A stretch of 64,000 nt of DNA from Thermosulfuriphilus ammonigenes (lineage in GTDB: Bacteria; Desulfobacterota; Thermodesulfobacteria; Thermodesulfobacteriales; ST65), in NCBI RefSeq assembly GCF_011207455.1, contig NZ_CP048877.1, positions 1,914,576 through 1,978,575 of the forward strand. Reading direction: 5' to 3'. This document shows, piece after piece, positions 25,649 to 33,646 of this stretch (the first letter of the stretch is position 1; every line of letters begins with the position of its first letter). The notes under the pieces were generated by a model, which searched no databases, was not told the DNA's origin, and saw nothing but the letters and a program-made list of their open reading frames with translations. The position numbers and the translations under genes were made by a program.

Positions 25649-26159
25649 GCTGAGATTGCTTATCAGTCCGGAGGAGATTGCTACCCGGGTGGCCGAACTG
25701 GGAGAGGAGATCTCTCGAGACCACAGTGGTCATCCCCTGGTGCTAGTAGGCATTTTGAAGGGGGCCTTTATCTTTATGGCCGATCTCTGTCGGGCCATAA
25801 AGATTCCTCACGAGATAGATTTTGTCCGGCTGGCCAGTTACGGATCAGGGACAACCTCGGGGGAGATAACCATCACCAAAGATATAGAACTTCCGGTGGC
25901 CGGTAAAGAAGTTATCGTTGTCGAGGATATTATCGATACCGGCCGAACCCTTCTTTATTTGGAAGATGTCATCAAACTCCATCGGCCGGCAGTGGTTAAA
26001 CGCTGTTGCCTCATCGATAAACCGGAGCGGCGCCAAGTAGATATCTTTATAGACTATGTCGGTTTTCATGTTCCCCGCGGATTTCTGGTGGGTTATGGTC
26101 TCGACTATGCCGAAAGATATCGCCATCTTCCCGGAATTTATGAGGTCTTAGGGGTCTGA
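25641..26159 (+). CDS. hpt: Hypoxanthine phosphoribosyltransferase
   Basis: A 172-residue purine salvage enzyme that makes IMP (and usually GMP) from the free base and PRPP. Motifs are LVGILKGAFIFMADL, DFVRLASYGSGTTSGEI, the PRPP loop VVVEDIIDTGRTL, and the C-terminal FLVGYGLDYAERYRHLP. The second of two adjacent ATGs (25641) has the better distance to AGAGGGG. It overlaps the rsmI stop by 8 bases and is followed one base later by a microprotein gene. Confidence 0.95.
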   Translation: MAELRLLISPEEIATRVAELGEEISRDHSGHPLVLVGILKGAFIFMADLCRAIKIPHEIDFVRLASYGSGTTSGEITITKDIELPVAGKEVIVVEDIIDTGRTLLYLEDVIKLHRPAVVKRCCLIDKPERRQVDIFIDYVGFHVPRGFLVGYGLDYAERYRHLPGIYEVLGV

Positions 26160-26160
26160 A

Positions 26161-26280
26161 GTGGGTAAAAAAGAATTTATAATCAACTACTTCAAAAAGA
26201 GTCCTTGGTACCTTTGGGTTATTCGTCTGGCAATAGCTATCATTTTCTTCTATTATCTCATCTATCCTCGCTTAAGATAG
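26161..26280 (+). CDS. Microprotein, single-pass membrane, 39 residues
   Basis: A 40-codon reading frame starts with GTG one base after the hpt stop, with AGGGG six bases upstream inside the hpt end. The product begins MGKKEFIINYFKKSPWY, continues with a hydrophobic stretch of about 18 residues (about 18-35) rich in Leu, Ile, Phe and Tyr, and ends PRLR. That is a basic N-terminus, one transmembrane helix and a basic end. The good ribosome site, operon position and physicochemical pattern support a real small membrane protein. No family is recognised. Confidence 0.6.
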   Translation: MGKKEFIINYFKKSPWYLWVIRLAIAIIFFYYLIYPRLR

Positions 26281-26285
26281 TCAGG

Positions 26286-27641
26286 TTATCTATTAGTGGT
26301 TATGGCCAAAATGGCCAGGTTTTTTAGGGCCTCGGCCTTCTGGCAATCTTCGGCTCCGAAGCTCTGACCCCGGAGGCAAAGAAAGGCCCCCACAGGTTTG
26401 TCAGAGATGACCAAAGGACTGATGAGTACCTGCCTTCCGGGCCAAAGTTTTTCCAACGCTCCAGCCTCAGGGAGCTGCTCAATGCTGCCGGTCCACTCCT
26501 TGGCCAGAGAAAAGATAGTTTGGAACAAGGAGTTGTCTATTGGGATGGCCTCTCCTTTTAGGCTTTGGGCTTTGGGCCCCAGGCCATAGCGGATGATAAG
26601 TCTGCGGCGGTCAAGGCTCATAATAGATAAGGCCACAGTTTCACAGGTTAGTCCCCGACAGAGGGCCTCAGAGACCATAAGCAGAATCTCCTCATAGGTG
26701 TACTTTCGCGAGGCTAAAGAGGCGCTGATCTCCGAGATGGCCCGGAAGTAAAAGTCTCCTTCGGAGGTCTCCTGGGGGGGCTCTGGCTGTTTGGGGGAAT
26801 CCAGAGAGGGTATCTCCATGGCAATCTGGGGAGAGAGCTGTTTGATGGCCTCAATGGCCTTACCAATTAGCCCCGGGGTCTCTTCGGGAGAGACCTTTAA
26901 GTTCTCCACCGCCTTCTTCAAAGAAGAAACATCACCATCTTTAATTAACTCAAAGATGGCCTGGTTCATTTGCCCCACAAAATGGGCCAAGGTCCCCGGA
27001 GTCTTGGAGCGAGGAGAGCCCTCCAGGGTATAGAGAAGGCTGGGAGGCAGAGACCAGCAATCGGCTACCTTTTCGGCCAGGCGAAAAAGCATCCTCTGAA
27101 CCGAGTCAGGATGGCTGGCTTCGCGCTTCAAAAGGCGCTGGTAAGCTCCCGGGTGATAGACGGCCAAGACAATGCGAACAATCTGATAAAGGAGGCTACA
27201 GACGAACAGCTCCTCGTCTTCATAGGGGGTTTTTTCGGCCAGTTGCCGACAGATGTAGGCGCAGAGGTAGGACTGGCTGAGGAGCTTAAGGATCTTTTCG
27301 CGTCGGGATGTCGGGGTCTCCCTCATAACTGTCTCAAAGAGACTGGTGGCCAGGGCAATCTCTTTGATGGGATTTAGCCCCAGATAAACAATGGCTCGAG
27401 AGACAGTGGTGATTTCAGTGCCGCTGGGGTTATAAAAGGCGGAGTTGGCCATGCGGATGACCTTGCTGGTCAGTCCGTAGTCTTTGAGGATCAGGGCGGC
27501 CAGTTCCTGGGCAGAGAGGTCGTTTTCCGGCCCGAGATTGGCAATGGTCTCAACAGTTTCGGAAAACCCGGGCAAATCGGCGGTTTCACAGATGTTTTCT
27601 GACAGTTTGCGGATTTCTTCCCAGGAGATGGTCTCGGTCAT
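26286..27641 (-). CDS. HDOD-GAF signalling protein
   Basis: A 451-residue cytoplasmic protein. Residues about 10-210 form an HDOD domain (LILKDYGLTSKVIRMANSAFY, VSRAIVYLGLNPIKEIALA). A linker with proline-rich PKQPEPPQE follows. The C-terminal 165 residues form a GAF domain (DFYFRAISEISASLASRKYTY through SPLVISDKPVGAFLCLRG), expected to bind a small ligand or act as a redox or cyclic nucleotide sensor. The ATG at 27641 is chosen over an upstream TTG. It stands alone, ending five bases from the convergent microprotein gene and divergent from the KptA-like gene. Confidence 0.88.
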   Translation of the reverse strand: MTETISWEEIRKLSENICETADLPGFSETVETIANLGPENDLSAQELAALILKDYGLTSKVIRMANSAFYNPSGTEITTVSRAIVYLGLNPIKEIALATSLFETVMRETPTSRREKILKLLSQSYLCAYICRQLAEKTPYEDEELFVCSLLYQIVRIVLAVYHPGAYQRLLKREASHPDSVQRMLFRLAEKVADCWSLPPSLLYTLEGSPRSKTPGTLAHFVGQMNQAIFELIKDGDVSSLKKAVENLKVSPEETPGLIGKAIEAIKQLSPQIAMEIPSLDSPKQPEPPQETSEGDFYFRAISEISASLASRKYTYEEILLMVSEALCRGLTCETVALSIMSLDRRRLIIRYGLGPKAQSLKGEAIPIDNSLFQTIFSLAKEWTGSIEQLPEAGALEKLWPGRQVLISPLVISDKPVGAFLCLRGQSFGAEDCQKAEALKNLAILAITTNR

Positions 27642-27716
27642 AGGCTTTCTTTTGGGCAAAAAATGGCCTTTTGTTCTCTTCTCGGAACTCTTGAACCTTT
27701 GCTAAACTTAGAATTC

Positions 27717-28457
27717 ATGGACAAACGAGAGATCAAACGTCTGGAAAAGCTGGTCTTCTATGCCCTGGCCCATCGGCCAGATGAGTTTGCCCTGTTCCCG
27801 GATGAAGAAGGCTTTTATTCGATTAAGGAGTTGGCCCAGGCCATAGCAGAGGAGCCCGGATGGGGACATGTGCGTCAGAAGACCTTAAGAGACCTTTTTG
27901 TCTTCTGGTGTCCAGAGCGTTTTGAGTTTCTGGAGGAGAGGGTGCGGGCTCGGGCTGAGAAAGACCTTCCTGAGCCTAGTCTGGTTGATCCCCCTCCTGT
28001 CCTTTACGCCGTCATCAGGGAACGGGCCTGGCCTCACGTTTCTAAACGGGGGCTTTCTCCGGCCAAGGGCCGCTTTGTCAGGCTGTACGCCTCTCGAGAT
28101 CTGGCGGAGAGGGCTAAAAGGAGATTGGGGCCAAGGGCGATCATCCTTGAGGTTCAGGCCAGGGAGGCTGCGGCTTCAGGACTGCCATTTTGGGTCCTCA
28201 AGGAGCTGGTCTATCTGTGCGAATGGATCGATCCCCAATTTCTTAAAGGCCCTCCTCTTACCCCGGAGATGCTTGAAGCCCAGAGGAAAAGACGCCAAAA
28301 GAAAGAGAAGAAGGAAGAGAAGGCCTCTCTGGGACCTCCTGCGGCCCACCTTTTACCAGGGTCCACCACTCTTAGGCCCCCGGTTGAGAAGCGAAAAGGC
28401 AAAAAGAAAGATCCTTCCTGGAAGCAGGAGCGCCGCCGGCGTCGAAGGCGTCCTTAA
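27717..28457 (+). CDS. Divergent KptA/Tpt1-like (RNA 2'-phosphotransferase fold) protein with basic tail
   Basis: A 246-residue protein. Residues 7-80 resemble the N-terminal winged-helix lobe of KptA (LEKLVFYALAHRPDEF, DEEGFYSIKELAQAI, KTLRDLFVF). Residues 92-178 resemble the ADP-ribosyltransferase-like lobe (PPPVLYAVIRERAWPHVSKRG, KGRFVRLYASRDLAERAKR, RAIILEVQA, YLCEWIDPQFL). Catalytic features of Tpt1 are altered: the Arg-His pair of the first lobe reads Ala-His, and the LYHGT strand reads LYAVI. The last about 55 residues are dominated by Lys, Arg, Glu and Pro. KptA removes the 2'-phosphate from spliced tRNA through ADP-ribosylation; here activity is doubtful. The assignment is by eye at low identity. 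Confidence 0.55.
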   Translation: MDKREIKRLEKLVFYALAHRPDEFALFPDEEGFYSIKELAQAIAEEPGWGHVRQKTLRDLFVFWCPERFEFLEERVRARAEKDLPEPSLVDPPPVLYAVIRERAWPHVSKRGLSPAKGRFVRLYASRDLAERAKRRLGPRAIILEVQAREAAASGLPFWVLKELVYLCEWIDPQFLKGPPLTPEMLEAQRKRRQKKEKKEEKASLGPPAAHLLPGSTTLRPPVEKRKGKKKDPSWKQERRRRRRRP

Positions 28458-29620
28458 AGGCGTTTCCCCCAGACGGCAAAGACTGGATCGGCTTCCCGTC
28501 TTTGGGGAAAAAGAGGATCATGGGCCGGCCGGGGAAAACCTCGGGCCGAATAGGTCTCCAGGTGTCCGAAGGAGCCACTCTCAAGGAGGATCTCTGTGGC
28601 ATAACCCATCCGTTCAAAAGGGTGGAGGTCTATCCAGAGTTCCGTGGCTCGGGAGGGAAGGTAGCGGTCGGTAAAGGTCATGATGAACACCCCTTTGGGT
28701 TTTAAGACTCGGGCTACCTCCCAGGCCAGGGCAAAGGGCCGGAGAAGATAGGGTAGGGTGAGGTTGATGACAGCGGCAGCAAAACTTCCATCCTTAAAAG
28801 GAAGTCTGGGGTCTTCGTTTAGGTCCTGGATGATTCTCTCCTCTCCCCCGGGTTTGACTTGGGGCTGGCAGGGCGAGAGGGTCACGACGGGGTAGCCAGG
28901 GGGAACAAGACTTTGACCGGGGCAGAAAAGTTCAAGAACAGGTCCGGGAGGAAGAACCTTTTCAAGGAGTTCCCTGATCAGGCTGGCGGCTTTTTGGTCT
29001 ATGGGAGTGGAGACTCCCGGACGGGAATAGAACTGACAGTCTGGGGTGGGATCGGTTCGTCTTTGGGCCTTAGGGCCGCCAAAATCTGTGGGTAGGTCCT
29101 TCCAGCGGGCCTGAATCCCCGGGCCATCTAAAAGAATTTCTATCCAGTCTCGAACCCGGCCTCCCCGTTCCTCGCCTCGAGAGACCACCTCTAAGACCTC
29201 TATTTCTAGTTTCAGTTCCCGATCGGCCAAAGGGTGGTTTAAGTCAAGAACCATTACATCCTCGGTGAGCTTTATAATCCTTGTGGGCCGAATATCGGCT
29301 CCAAAGAAACCGATCAGGTTAAAAACCCCTCGAGGATAGAAACGCCCCAGGCGGGGTCTGTCCCCTACCTGATGCTCCTTAAACCTTTTAGGTGAGGCCT
29401 TGCGGATCTCGGCTTCGTCTCGTTTGGGAACCAGGCTTCCTGGGGGGAAGCTAAAATGAAGGCGATCTCCAGCTTTGGCCTCGGTCAGGGCTTGGGCCAC
29501 CTCCTGAGGCCAGAGATCACGCCAAAGGTTGGCCTTAACAAGGTAGCGCTCCTCATGTGTGGCGTATTCACTCTGCCAGTAAAGATGACAGTCCAGATAC
29601 TGGATGGTCTTTATGGGCAT
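28454..29620 (-). CDS. SlyD-type FKBP domain fused to a class I methyltransferase-like domain
   Basis: A 388-residue fusion. The first about 165 residues end with VMVLDLNHPLADRELKLEIEVLEV, which is the strand-turn pattern of SlyD-type FKBP prolyl isomerases. After a linker, about 215-330 reads as a Rossmann methyltransferase: PGPVLELFCPGQSL in the SAM-loop place, DLNEDPRLPFKDGSFAAAVI and EVARVLKPKGVFIMTF. The SAM glycine loop is atypical (ELFCPG). The ATG at 29620 with GAGG close upstream is preferred over a GTG two codons earlier. The stop interlocks with the KptA-like stop (TTAA). Substrate and partner are unknown; this fusion pairs folding with possible protein methylation. Confidence 0.75.
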   Translation of the reverse strand: MPIKTIQYLDCHLYWQSEYATHEERYLVKANLWRDLWPQEVAQALTEAKAGDRLHFSFPPGSLVPKRDEAEIRKASPKRFKEHQVGDRPRLGRFYPRGVFNLIGFFGADIRPTRIIKLTEDVMVLDLNHPLADRELKLEIEVLEVVSRGEERGGRVRDWIEILLDGPGIQARWKDLPTDFGGPKAQRRTDPTPDCQFYSRPGVSTPIDQKAASLIRELLEKVLPPGPVLELFCPGQSLVPPGYPVVTLSPCQPQVKPGGEERIIQDLNEDPRLPFKDGSFAAAVINLTLPYLLRPFALAWEVARVLKPKGVFIMTFTDRYLPSRATELWIDLHPFERMGYATEILLESGSFGHLETYSARGFPRPAHDPLFPQRREADPVFAVWGKRL

Positions 29621-29725
29621 GCTCACCTCGCCTGTTAAATTTTCTTTAAAATACCAGCTTCAGAGAGGCCTCACCATCTGCCAATCTTGGGGGCTTTCCC
29701 TGGAGTTAGAGGGCCATTAGGATAG

Positions 29726-30601
29726 ATGGCCATGTGGTTCTTCTGGGCACTGTCCACCGCCTTGGCGGCCTCGGGTTCAGATTTTTTTACCAAGAAATAC
29801 CTTAGCCACCTCTCTACAATGGAGATGGCCCTGGCCCGAGCTACTGGCCCCCTGATCTTTTTGGGGCCGGTTCTTTGTCTGCTTGAACCACCTCCTCTTG
29901 ATGCCGTTTTTTTTAAGACTGTGGCCATCCTTTTGCCTTTAGAGACAGTGGCCCTGTTGCTTTATATGAAGGCCCTAAGGATATCGCCTCTTTCCCTTAC
30001 GGTGCCCTTTCTCTCTTTCACGCCGGCCTTTATGATCCTTACCGGGGCTCTCATCCTGGGGGAGACTCTTACCTCCTGGGGAGTGACTGGCATATTACTC
30101 ATTGTCTTGGGAAGTTATCTGCTTAACCTGGGGGAGATAAAAAATGGACTTTTGGCCCCTTTTCGGGCTATCTGGCGAGAGAAGGGCTCACTTTTGATGA
30201 TCTTGGTGGCGGCTATTTACGCCATTAATTCCGTTTTGGGCAAGCTGGCTGTTATCCACTCAGATCCCCTTTTCTTTGCTGTTTTTTATTTTTTTGTTCA
30301 CGGTCTCTTTAGTGCCCTGGTCCTGGGGGTCATTTTCCGGGTAAAGTTCTCCAGGGTCTTTGGGACCTGGCGGGGGTGGCTGCTGGTGGGGGGAAGCCAA
30401 TCAGCAATGGTTGTCTGTCACATGACGGCCATCAGTATGGTGGAAGCCGCCTATATGATTGCTGTCAAGCGGTTGAGCCTTCTCTTTAGCGTCCTCTGGG
30501 GGGGCCTATTCTTCAAGGAAGAAGCCATGGCCTCCAGGTTGGCTGGAGCGGGTCTGATGGTTTTGGGGGTGGCTATGATCGTCCTTCTGGGGAGTAGCTG
30601 A
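29726..30601 (+). CDS. EamA-family transporter (DMT superfamily)
   Basis: A 291-residue inner-membrane protein with ten hydrophobic helices in two repeats. Repeat one shows FFTKKYLSHLSTMEMALARA and LSLTVPFLSFTPAFMILTGALILGE; repeat two shows MILVAAIYAINSVLGKLAV and a closing FFKEEAMASRLAGAGLMVLGV. These are standard EamA features of metabolite exporters. Location upstream of murJ with a one-base overlap (TGATG) hints at export of an envelope-related compound, but this is only context. Confidence 0.88.
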   Translation: MAMWFFWALSTALAASGSDFFTKKYLSHLSTMEMALARATGPLIFLGPVLCLLEPPPLDAVFFKTVAILLPLETVALLLYMKALRISPLSLTVPFLSFTPAFMILTGALILGETLTSWGVTGILLIVLGSYLLNLGEIKNGLLAPFRAIWREKGSLLMILVAAIYAINSVLGKLAVIHSDPLFFAVFYFFVHGLFSALVLGVIFRVKFSRVFGTWRGWLLVGGSQSAMVVCHMTAISMVEAAYMIAVKRLSLLFSVLWGGLFFKEEAMASRLAGAGLMVLGVAMIVLLGSS

Positions 30602-32190
30602 TGGGAGGGACGGGAGAGGAAATCGCCCGGTCGGCAAGCAAGGTGAGCCTGGCCGTGCTGGCCAGTCGAATTTTGGGGCTGGTCCGAGAGCAGGTTCTGG
30701 CTGGCTTTTTCGGGGCCGGCACTGCTATGGACGCCTATGTGGTGGCCTACCGTATCCCTAATCTTCTGCGGGATTTGTTTGCCGAAGGGGCCTTGTCCTC
30801 GGCCTTCGTCAGTGTGTTTAGTGCCTACGATCAAAAATATGGGGCCCAAAGAACCTATCGTCTGGCTGATTCGGTCTTAGGGGCCCTTTCTCTGTTGCTC
30901 TTTTTTATCATTTCTTTAGGGATAATCTTTGCTCCCCATTTGGTACGCCTTATGGCCCCGGATTTTTCCTCTGTCCCCGGGAAGGTAAACCTTACCGTTA
31001 GCCTGACCCGAATCATGTTCCCCTTTCTTTGGTTGGTTTCTCTCTCGGCAGTCTTTATGGGAATCCTCAACACCAAGGGGGTCTTCTTTCTTCCCTCTCT
31101 GTCTTCAGCCTTTTTCAATGCCGGCTCCATTGCTTCGGGGGTGGCTTTGGCTGTTTTTTTAGGGCATCTGGGTTATCCTCCTATTTTGGGTATGGCTATA
31201 GGGATTCTTTTGGGGGGAGTCCTTCAGGCTGGAGTCCAGCTCTGGCCGCTGTCCCGCCTAGGTTATCTTCCCCGGCCAAGGCTTGATCTCCACGAACCCG
31301 GGCTGCGAGAGGTCTTCCGGTTGATGATCCCAGCGGTGGTTGGCCTTTCGGCCACTCAGATAAATATCTTCATCAATACCTACTTTGCCGCCAGTTGCGG
31401 TGAGGGAGCTGTAGCCTGGCTTAACTATGCCTTTCGGCTTATGTATTTGCCTATAGGCCTCTTCGGCGTGGCCATCTCTATGGCCACCTTGCCGGTGGCC
31501 TCTAGGCTGGCGGCCAAACGCTCTTTTGTCGAGCTGGGCCAGACCACCTCCCAGGCCATATCCTTTATGATCAGCCTCTGCCTGCCGGCGGCGGTAGGGC
31601 TTATTTTCCTCTCCCGGCCCATTGTTCAGGTGATCTTTGAGCACGGACGCTTTCTGCGCCACGATACCTTGATGACGGCCACGGCCCTTTCCTTCTACGC
31701 CTTAGGGCTTTTGGGATACTCTGGGGTCAAGGTGGTTGTTCCCATATTTTACGCCTTAGGGCGAACCAGATGGCCGGTGGCAGCCAGTTTCCTGGCCGTA
31801 GGATTAAACGTGATCTTTATCCTGGCTACTATTGAGGCTTTGAGCTTCCGGGCCGTGGCCCTTTCTACGGCCTTGGTGATGTCAATAAACTTTCTGCTTC
31901 TTTCCTGGGTTCTCTATCGTCTAATTGGAGGGTTTCCTCTTCGGGAAATCTTTTTCTCTGCTCTCAGGGTCTGTTTGGCCTCTGCAGGGCTGGCCTTGGT
32001 CTGTCTTCTGGGAAGGGAACTGGTAGCCGGTTCTCTTTTCTGGGAGACGGTGGCCCTCATTCTTGTTATTCTTGTAGCCACTCTGACCTACTTTCTCCTT
32101 CTCTGGCTCCTTAAAGCCCCTGAAATCCAGCTTCTTCGCTCCCTCTGGAGACGATTTCTTCAGTCCTCTTGGAGGCGGACCGATAAATAA
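30601..32190 (+). CDS. murJ: Lipid II flippase MurJ
   Basis: A 529-residue protein of the MOP/MVF superfamily with about 14 helices that moves lipid II to the periplasmic side. Signatures are SRILGLVREQVLAGFFGAG, DAYVVAYRIPNLLRDLFAEGAL followed by SSAFVSVF, and LPVASRLAA. It sits in an EamA-murJ-GGDEF-MinD operon rather than in the wall and division cluster 3 kb away. It supplies the flipped substrate to SEDS/PBP polymerases, which is relevant to the lack of ftsW in that cluster. Confidence 0.95.
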   Translation: MGGTGEEIARSASKVSLAVLASRILGLVREQVLAGFFGAGTAMDAYVVAYRIPNLLRDLFAEGALSSAFVSVFSAYDQKYGAQRTYRLADSVLGALSLLLFFIISLGIIFAPHLVRLMAPDFSSVPGKVNLTVSLTRIMFPFLWLVSLSAVFMGILNTKGVFFLPSLSSAFFNAGSIASGVALAVFLGHLGYPPILGMAIGILLGGVLQAGVQLWPLSRLGYLPRPRLDLHEPGLREVFRLMIPAVVGLSATQINIFINTYFAASCGEGAVAWLNYAFRLMYLPIGLFGVAISMATLPVASRLAAKRSFVELGQTTSQAISFMISLCLPAAVGLIFLSRPIVQVIFEHGRFLRHDTLMTATALSFYALGLLGYSGVKVVVPIFYALGRTRWPVAASFLAVGLNVIFILATIEALSFRAVALSTALVMSINFLLLSWVLYRLIGGFPLREIFFSALRVCLASAGLALVCLLGRELVAGSLFWETVALILVILVATLTYFLLLWLLKAPEIQLLRSLWRRFLQSSWRRTDK

Positions 32191-32198
32191 AGACACCC

Positions 32199-32891
32199 AT
32201 GGAGACCTATCTTGAGCTTGCCAGACGCCTTCAGGAGGCGGCCGGGGCTGATGAAAGTCTTCTTGCTGAGGCGGCAAAGGCCCTGGAGACCCTTGTCAGA
32301 CGCTGTCAGCAGCTGGAACAGGCTGTGGTTGTTGACGAGCTAACCGGTCTTTACAAACTCTCTTATTTCCGAACCCAGGTGGAGTCAGCTCTGGAGCAGG
32401 CCAGGCGGGGGAACTTTGCCTGTGCCCTGATCATGATGGACTTGGACTTTTTTAAGCAAATCAACGACACCTATGGCCATCTGGCGGGAAACCGGGTTCT
32501 TCAGGTGGTGGCCCGAACCATCCGTGAGAGTATCCGCAAAACAGACATCGCCGCTCGTTATGGAGGAGAAGAGTTTGCCATACTTTTGCCAGCCACGGGC
32601 CTGGAGGGAGCTGTCTCTCTTTGCCGCCGCCTTAAACGGGCTATAACTGGCCTTAGGGTGAAGGATAATGGTCGGGAGATTAAGGTTACCGCCAGTTTCG
32701 GGATTGCCGTCTTTAAGCCTCATCATCAGATAGACTGGCAGGATTTTATACGTCAGGCCGACGAGCAGCTCCTTCGGGCCAAAAAGGATGGACGCAACTG
32801 TATCCGTCATCCCGATTGGCGCTCCCTGTTTTCCTCTCAGGCCGGGGTCTCCTCGGAGGAAAGAGCACTTTTGTTCGGAGGAGAGGAATGA
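32199..32891 (+). CDS. GGDEF diguanylate cyclase, soluble
   Basis: A 230-residue protein that should make cyclic di-GMP from GTP. An N-terminal helix of about 40 residues precedes a complete GGDEF domain: VDELTGLYKLSYF, MDLDFFKQINDTYGH, the active-site GGEEF at 122-126, and the inhibitory site RKTD at 113-116 exactly five residues before it. The presence of RxxD implies product feedback. The gene overlaps the MinD-like gene by four bases (ATGA), suggesting functional pairing between c-di-GMP output and a ParA/MinD ATPase. Confidence 0.95.
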   Translation: METYLELARRLQEAAGADESLLAEAAKALETLVRRCQQLEQAVVVDELTGLYKLSYFRTQVESALEQARRGNFACALIMMDLDFFKQINDTYGHLAGNRVLQVVARTIRESIRKTDIAARYGGEEFAILLPATGLEGAVSLCRRLKRAITGLRVKDNGREIKVTASFGIAVFKPHHQIDWQDFIRQADEQLLRAKKDGRNCIRHPDWRSLFSSQAGVSSEERALLFGGEE

Positions 32892-33646
32892 TCATCAGCG
32901 TTACCAGCGGAAAGGGTGGTGTTGGGAAGACCAGTCTGGTGGTTAATATGGCCAAAGCGGTTGCCGATCTGGGAGGACGGGTCCTGGTGGTGGATTGTGA
33001 TCTTGGGCTGGCCAATGTGGATATTCTTCTGGAGCTGGCCCCTAGCAAGAATATCCAGCACGTCATTATGGAAGGGGAAAGGCTGGAGGAGATAGTTGTC
33101 TCTGTTCCTCAGGGGTTTGACGTTCTTCCGGCATCATCCGGGGTGGCTGAGCTTACCCGCCTGGATAATGAGACCAAGGAGATCCTTCTGGAACATCTTC
33201 AGGGTCTGTGGGGAAGGTATCAGTGGGTGTTCTTTGATACGGGAGCCGGAATCGGAGACACCGTCCTCTGGTTCAACGGTCTGGCCCACCGGATTGTGGT
33301 TATCATTACCCCTGAACCCACCAGTCTGACAGACGCCTATGCCTTGATTAAAGTTCTCCACCGTCATCAAGGAAAGCAGGATTTTTGGATCATTATCAAT
33401 GAGGTTAACAACCGCCGCGAAGGACAGCGTCTGTTTGAGCAGATTGGTCGGGTGGTGGATAGATTTCTGGGGGTCAAGGTTCATCTTCTGGGGGTTATTC
33501 CCCAAGACCGAAATTTCTCTCAAGCCATCAGAGAACAGAGGCTTCTTATTGAAGGATGGCCCCTCTCCCCGGCCTCTCAGGCCGTCAGGGAGATTGCCGA
33601 GGTGGTCTTCGGCTGGAGGAGCCGGCTGGGTAAGGGCCGGGGCTAA
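32888..33646 (+). CDS. MinD/FlhG-family ATPase
   Basis: A 252-residue ParA-superfamily ATPase. The deviant Walker A loop SGKGGVGKTSL, VDCDLGLANVDILL and FDTGAGIGDTVLWF (switch II) followed by ITPEPTSLTDAYALIKVL match the MinD/FlhG group. No minC, minE or flhF gene lies next to it. FlhG regulates flagellar number and MinD places the septum; the DLGLANVD form is frequent in FlhG. The C-terminus lacks a clear amphipathic membrane-targeting helix of the MinD kind, which favours FlhG-like. The stop interlocks with the selB stop (CTAA). Confidence 0.9.
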   Translation: MIISVTSGKGGVGKTSLVVNMAKAVADLGGRVLVVDCDLGLANVDILLELAPSKNIQHVIMEGERLEEIVVSVPQGFDVLPASSGVAELTRLDNETKEILLEHLQGLWGRYQWVFFDTGAGIGDTVLWFNGLAHRIVVIITPEPTSLTDAYALIKVLHRHQGKQDFWIIINEVNNRREGQRLFEQIGRVVDRFLGVKVHLLGVIPQDRNFSQAIREQRLLIEGWPLSPASQAVREIAEVVFGWRSRLGKGRG

